Source: Bacillota bacterium
GTDB taxonomy: Bacteria > Bacillota > Clostridia > Acetivibrionales > DTU013
Assembly (NCBI GenBank): GCA_023415815.1
Contig: JAEZJL010000082.1
Location: forward strand, 1-9,279
Direction: 5' to 3'
Length of the DNA stretch: 9,279 bases
Below are positions 6,006 to 9,279 of the stretch, in pieces. A program made the position numbers and the translations under genes. The notes beneath the pieces were generated by a model, which saw only the letters and a program-made list of their open reading frames with translations, was not told the DNA's origin and did not search any database. The first letter of the stretch is position 1. Every line of letters begins with the position of its first letter.

Positions 6006-7124
6006 ATGAGAACGATGTATTTGAAACCGCAGATACACAGGTTTAATGATTTTGAAGCATTTGCGCGGGAGTTTGGCCTTGGCGCGGGGGATCTGGTGCT
6101 TACGCACGAATTCCTTTACCGGCCGTATATGGAGGCCTCAGGCCTTGCCTGCACGTTTGCTTTCCAGGAAAAGTACGGCGGCGGCGAGCCGTCGGACGAG
6201 ATGATCGACAGCATAGCAGCCGACTATCCGCCGGACGGCTTCGGCAGGATCATAGCGGTCGGCGGCGGGACCGTAATTGACATCGCAAAGATTCTCTCCC
6301 TCGACGGAGCGTCAAAGGCGTCGGAGCTCTTTGAAAAACGCGTCCCGCCGGTCAAAAAAAGAGAATTGGTTGTCGTGCCAACCACCTGCGGGACCGGGAG
6401 CGAGGTGACCAACATTTCCATCGCGGAGATCAAGAAGCTCCGCAGCAAGCTCGGGCTTGCGGACGACAGCCTCTATCCCGACCATGCCGTATTGATACCG
6501 AAGCTGCTTGAAAAGCTGCCCTTTTCGATATTCGTATACAGCTCCATCGATGCGCTCATACACGCCATGGAGTCGATGCTGTCCCCGAAGTCTAACATCC
6601 ACACCGAATTATACGCCGCCGCCGCTATAAACCGGATACTGGAGGGCTACTCCGAAATCCTGGAAAAGGGTTCGGAGCACCGCATAAAGCATCTGGACGG
6701 CATTCTGACCGCAAGCAATTACGCCGGAATAGCCTTTGCGAATACGGGAGTGGGAGCCGTGCACGCCCTGTCGTACCCGCTTGGCGGGGCCTATCATGTC
6801 CCGCACGGCGAAGCAAACTACCAGTTCCTGATCGAGGTGTTCAACACATATTACGGGCTGAACCCCGACGGAAAAATCAAGGGACTGGTGGAGCTGATCG
6901 CCGGAAAAATCGGCGGCCCGGCCGGCGGCGACACCTTCGACAGGCTCGGCGCGTTCCTAGGCGGCATTATCAAGGCAAAAAGGCTTTCGGAATACGGCAT
7001 GAAGCCGGAGGAAATAGAGCTGTTTTCCCGCAGCGTAATCGAAAAACAGCAGCGCCTTCTCGTGAATTCCTACGTACCGATGGATTTGCCGCATATTACG
7101 GAGATTTACAGGAAATTGTTTTAG
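6006..7124 (+). CDS. 4hbD: 4-hydroxybutyrate dehydrogenase (iron-containing alcohol dehydrogenase family)
   Basis: A 372-residue NAD(H)-dependent group III alcohol dehydrogenase that very closely resembles Clostridium kluyveri 4-hydroxybutyrate dehydrogenase, which interconverts succinate semialdehyde and 4-hydroxybutyrate. Matching stretches by eye include FQEKYGGGEPSDEMI (53-67), AVGGGTVIDIAKILSL (84-99, the dinucleotide-binding GGG), VVPTTCGTGSEVTN (123-136), SSIDALIHAMES (179-190), SNYAGIAF (237-244), GVGAVHALSYPLGG (248-261), HVPHGEANY (264-272), and near the end SVIEKQQRLLVN. The expected metal ligands are all present: Asp182, His186, His253 and His267. The ATG has GGAAGGAA 7 bases upstream. 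It follows a strong terminator, so it has its own promoter, and probably forms a unit with the lactonase gene. It fits the C4 end of putrescine/GABA breakdown. Confidence 0.92.
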   Translation: MRTMYLKPQIHRFNDFEAFAREFGLGAGDLVLTHEFLYRPYMEASGLACTFAFQEKYGGGEPSDEMIDSIAADYPPDGFGRIIAVGGGTVIDIAKILSLDGASKASELFEKRVPPVKKRELVVVPTTCGTGSEVTNISIAEIKKLRSKLGLADDSLYPDHAVLIPKLLEKLPFSIFVYSSIDALIHAMESMLSPKSNIHTELYAAAAINRILEGYSEILEKGSEHRIKHLDGILTASNYAGIAFANTGVGAVHALSYPLGGAYHVPHGEANYQFLIEVFNTYYGLNPDGKIKGLVELIAGKIGGPAGGDTFDRLGAFLGGIIKAKRLSEYGMKPEEIELFSRSVIEKQQRLLVNSYVPMDLPHITEIYRKLF

Positions 7125-7218
7125 GGGACAGTTCTGCAAAATTGGACGGAAAGCTTTTAAGGGACATTTCTTCATTTCCGGCAGTTACTCCAAGGAATTG
7201 GGGGACAGTTCTGCAAAA
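7124..7218 (+). repeat. Three related short direct repeats between dehydrogenase and lactonase genes
   Basis: GGGGACAGTTCTGCAAAA occurs exactly at 7124-7141 and again at 7201-7218. Between them, AGGGACATTTCTTC (7160-7173) matches the first 14 bases of that unit at 11 positions, so the array has units about 36 and 41 bases apart. The first unit begins on the last base of the dehydrogenase stop codon. CGGAAA (7147-7152) and TTTCCG (7175-7180) flank the middle unit as an inverted pair. The core resembles GGGGAC(A/G)GTTCT elements that I associate with short interspersed repeats in clostridial genomes; this link is from memory and uncertain. No clear promoter or terminator is visible in 7125-7250. 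Confidence 0.75.
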
Positions 7219-7250
7219 ATACGCAAAAAAACTTACGCGGGAGGCGGCAG

Positions 7251-8054
7251 ATGAGGGTCTATATACTTGACAACGGATGGCTCGAGTGCGATTCCAACAT
7301 GATGGTGGCGGGAAAGGTGACGGGCACCGCGGACAACAAAAATCCGCGGACGGAGTGGATCAAAATACCGGTGTATGCCGTCCTGATAGAGCATGAGGGC
7401 GGGAGAATCCTGTTCGACACGGGCTGCCATCCGGACGCAATGAACGGATACTGGCCGGCCGGGCTGAAAACGGTATTTCCGTACTATTTCCATGAAAACC
7501 AACGGCTTGAGAACCGGCTTTCACTCATCGGCCTGAAGCCGGGAGACATAGGTACGGTCATCCTCTCGCACATGCACCTCGACCATGCCGGAAACATAAA
7601 CCTTTTTACGCATGCGGAGGTCTACGTGCATAAAAAGGATTTTGAATACGGGCAGACGCTCGTCCACATATCGCAGGACAGGGCCAGGCACGGAGCTTAT
7701 ATAAAAGAAGACGTGGAAGCGCCGGTGAAGGGATACCGCCTTGTCGAGGAGGATTTTACCATAGTCCCCGGAGTCGAGGTCATTACGCTGCCGGGTCACA
7801 CGCCGGGAGTCCTCGGACTGGTGGTAAGCCTCGAAAAGGAAGGGACGCTGATTTTTCCGCAGGACGCCCTGTATACGAGAGAAAATTACGGTCCTCCAGC
7901 AAAAGCCTCAGGAATCGTCTACGACAGCCTTGCGTTCTTCCGCTCTGTAGAAAAGGTCAGACGCCTCGAAAAAGAGCGCAATGCAAAGGTAATGTTTTCT
8001 CACGACATGGAATTTTTTAAAAGCGTAAAAAAGGCTCCCGAATATTATGAATAA
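7251..8054 (+). CDS. Metallo-beta-lactamase-fold lactonase (AttM/BlcC/AhlD-like)
   Basis: A 267-residue cytoplasmic hydrolase of the dizinc lactonase group that includes AiiA, AhlD and Agrobacterium AttM/BlcC; these open acyl-homoserine lactones or gamma-butyrolactone. The metal site is complete: SHMHLDHAG gives His107, His109, Asp111 and His112, with His183 (LPGHTPG), Asp205 and His251 (SHD). Tyr208, three residues after Asp205, fits the catalytic tyrosine of AiiA (Asp191/Tyr194). FDTG (55-58) is the usual early-strand motif. The ending, with KKAPEYY, resembles the end of AttM. The ATG has GGGAGG 6 bases upstream. Following a 4-hydroxybutyrate dehydrogenase, it is most simply a gamma-butyrolactone lactonase that makes 4-hydroxybutyrate; a quorum-quenching lactonase or a detoxifying role cannot be excluded. 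Confidence 0.85.
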   Translation: MRVYILDNGWLECDSNMMVAGKVTGTADNKNPRTEWIKIPVYAVLIEHEGGRILFDTGCHPDAMNGYWPAGLKTVFPYYFHENQRLENRLSLIGLKPGDIGTVILSHMHLDHAGNINLFTHAEVYVHKKDFEYGQTLVHISQDRARHGAYIKEDVEAPVKGYRLVEEDFTIVPGVEVITLPGHTPGVLGLVVSLEKEGTLIFPQDALYTRENYGPPAKASGIVYDSLAFFRSVEKVRRLEKERNAKVMFSHDMEFFKSVKKAPEYYE

Positions 8055-8118
8055 TTAAATTACGGATAGGTTAACCACTGATTTGGTCGGCTGAAAGCGG
8101 GAAGAAAAAACGCGTTGG
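8055..8118 (+). other. Gap between converging genes, no clear terminator
   Basis: These 64 bases separate the stop codons of the lactonase (plus strand) and the GH39-like gene (minus strand). I looked for a bidirectional terminator and saw only short, weak pairings (for example ACCA/TGGT near 8077-8094) and an A-run at 8105-8110 without a good stem beside it. Confidence 0.4.
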
Positions 8119-9279
8119 TCAGTCAAGCTTTCTCAGATTCAAGGTGATGAATTCCACACAATTCGGGGGGATGCTCGACTTTACGCTCCAGCTTCTGGCG
8201 TCTGACAGCAGTGAAACCTTCAGGCGGGGATAGCAGGAGCTGTTGAGCACCGACGTGTCTCTTTCCGTCAGGTATTTGACGGCGTCGTGCTGTATGAATT
8301 TATCGAATATGCTGCCGCTTTCCCGGTCCAATTTATACTGCTTGATCACGTAGTCCCCTTCGGCAAGGCTGCTGATGGAGATGTTGAAGTGAATCTCGTC
8401 ATCCTGCGCGAAGTCCGCATACCTGTCGTTGCTCTCGATGATTATTTCCTGAATAGGATGGTTCCTGACATGCTCCGGTAGATTGTAAAGCAATATCTGG
8501 ATATTGCTCCCGCGCCTTGTTATGATGTGGTTGTTGCCCTGGCTCAGCACGGTGTCGCCCATGCAGGAGAGGAAATGATAGGCGTGGTAAAGCGGCTTCT
8601 TAAGGCCGTTTGTGGTCAGCAGCCCCAGACCGCCGTTGAAAAAGCCTATCTCCCCGGAATCGTAAAGGCCGGTGAAGCCTTCCAGGAAGTCCTCGATCTG
8701 CCGGTTTAAAATATTATTTATAAAATACGGGGCCACAAAGACGGTATCGTACAGAGGGTGTTCGGGGAATTTGCTGCGCGGAGGGAAGGACTTGCTGTCC
8801 ATAAAGCGCCAGTTGTTCGTAAAAGCTTCGCCGTATCGCTCAAGGCATTTTTTCATGAAAACCGTGAGGAAGGGCATAGACCTCAGACGGGTATCGCTGC
8901 TCGAAAGCATATTTCCCCTCTGAGCCTGGCCTGGACCGGTGGATAAGCTGCCCATGGGTATGGCCAGAATCGGGTACGCGTTAAGCTCCTTAATAAAGTC
9001 AAGAAGCCTGAAGGCCTCGTCCCAGTCAAAGGCCCCAAAGCCGGATTTACCCGACAGCACATCCCCGTCTATGAGATCGCGGACCCTTATATATGTGAAC
9101 TTGATATCATCCTGTACGTCATACATAAGCCATTGGGTATTTTCATCAAGCAAAACCGATTTATCGCCCGCGTCGATATAATTCCTCCAGTAATGGACCA
9201 GCGGACTCCGCTCCCCGGCGGACTCGAGAAGGTCAATCCCCAGGGTGACTACGTCCTCATACGAGCCCTTGTCGGGCTC
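8119..9279 (-). CDS. GH39-like domain protein, N-terminus beyond the window (possibly an AraC-type regulator with GH39-like C-terminus)
   Basis: The frame is open from the window edge at 9279 down to the TGA at 8121-8119, giving 386 residues without a start; the TTG at 9153 is only an internal codon. Visible stretches recall the beta-xylosidase (GH39) fold, especially the version fused to AraC-type regulators in Firmicutes: a W-(x)n-LLDENTQWLMYDVQ start near window residue 30-55, FTYIRVRDL, ILAIPMGSLSTGPGQ, LYDTVFVAPYFINNIL, GGLGLLTTNGLKKPLYHAYHFL, and IQILLYNL, followed by a beta-rich end. I see neither the acid/base WNEP motif nor the nucleophile TEW motif. Only about 67 residues separate the IPMG and YDT stretches, too few for a full barrel. 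It is therefore probably a non-catalytic, perhaps sugar-sensing, domain. The upstream sequence would settle whether a DNA-binding domain precedes it. It converges on the polyamine genes and need not be related to them. Confidence 0.65.
   Translation of the reverse strand, partial: EPDKGSYEDVVTLGIDLLESAGERSPLVHYWRNYIDAGDKSVLLDENTQWLMYDVQDDIKFTYIRVRDLIDGDVLSGKSGFGAFDWDEAFRLLDFIKELNAYPILAIPMGSLSTGPGQAQRGNMLSSSDTRLRSMPFLTVFMKKCLERYGEAFTNNWRFMDSKSFPPRSKFPEHPLYDTVFVAPYFINNILNRQIEDFLEGFTGLYDSGEIGFFNGGLGLLTTNGLKKPLYHAYHFLSCMGDTVLSQGNNHIITRRGSNIQILLYNLPEHVRNHPIQEIIIESNDRYADFAQDDEIHFNISISSLAEGDYVIKQYKLDRESGSIFDKFIQHDAVKYLTERDTSVLNSSCYPRLKVSLLSDARSWSVKSSIPPNCVEFITLNLRKLD

Noticed and set aside
7124..7218. 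A small CRISPR array
   Set aside because: Only two exact 18-base units plus one degenerate unit are present, units are shorter than usual CRISPR repeats, and no cas gene is nearby.
8527..8946. Short plus-strand open frames opposite the GH39-like gene
   Set aside because: The minus-strand frame is open for 386 codons and has family-like stretches; the plus-strand frames are short, overlapping and without ribosome binding sites.

Overview
The window looks like a stretch of bacterial chromosome, most likely from an anaerobic Firmicute of the clostridial type. The reasons are strong purine-rich ribosome binding sites, heavy use of AGG (Arg) and ATA (Ile) codons, a lipoprotein-type solute-binding protein, a clostridial-type 4-hydroxybutyrate dehydrogenase, and a GH39-like protein of a kind common in Clostridia. 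The taxonomic call is inference; there is no rRNA or other marker gene.

Layout. Positions 1-182 hold no supportable gene, but contain a sigma-54-type promoter candidate (79-93). From 183 to 4471 five plus-strand genes lie close together: a PII-family signalling protein (183-521) and the four parts of a spermidine/putrescine ABC importer, potA (553-1671), potB (1664-2557), potC (2558-3370) and potD (3407-4471). potA/potB overlap, potB/potC abut, and a 10-bp hairpin covers the potC stop codon just ahead of potD. Next, behind a sigma-A-like promoter with a perfect dyad in its spacer, comes a putrescine aminotransferase (4557-5909), closed by a strong intrinsic terminator (5913-5954). A second group follows: a 4-hydroxybutyrate dehydrogenase (6006-7124) and a metallo-beta-lactamase-fold lactonase (7251-8054), separated by a gap with three related short repeats. 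On the minus strand, converging on this cluster, is the 3' part of a GH39-like protein (8119 to beyond 9279).

How the genes fit together. The set reads as a polyamine uptake and C4 catabolism module. PotABCD imports putrescine or spermidine, the aminotransferase turns putrescine into 4-aminobutanal, and 4-hydroxybutyrate dehydrogenase works on the C4 acid further down the route (succinate semialdehyde <-> 4-hydroxybutyrate). The lactonase could open gamma-butyrolactone to 4-hydroxybutyrate, as BlcC/AttM does next to BlcB/AttL in Agrobacterium. The enzymes for 4-aminobutanal to GABA to succinate semialdehyde are not in the window. The most unusual aspect is a PII protein that lacks the uridylylation tyrosine and heads a polyamine-transporter operon behind a sigma-54-like promoter, which suggests nitrogen or energy control of polyamine uptake.
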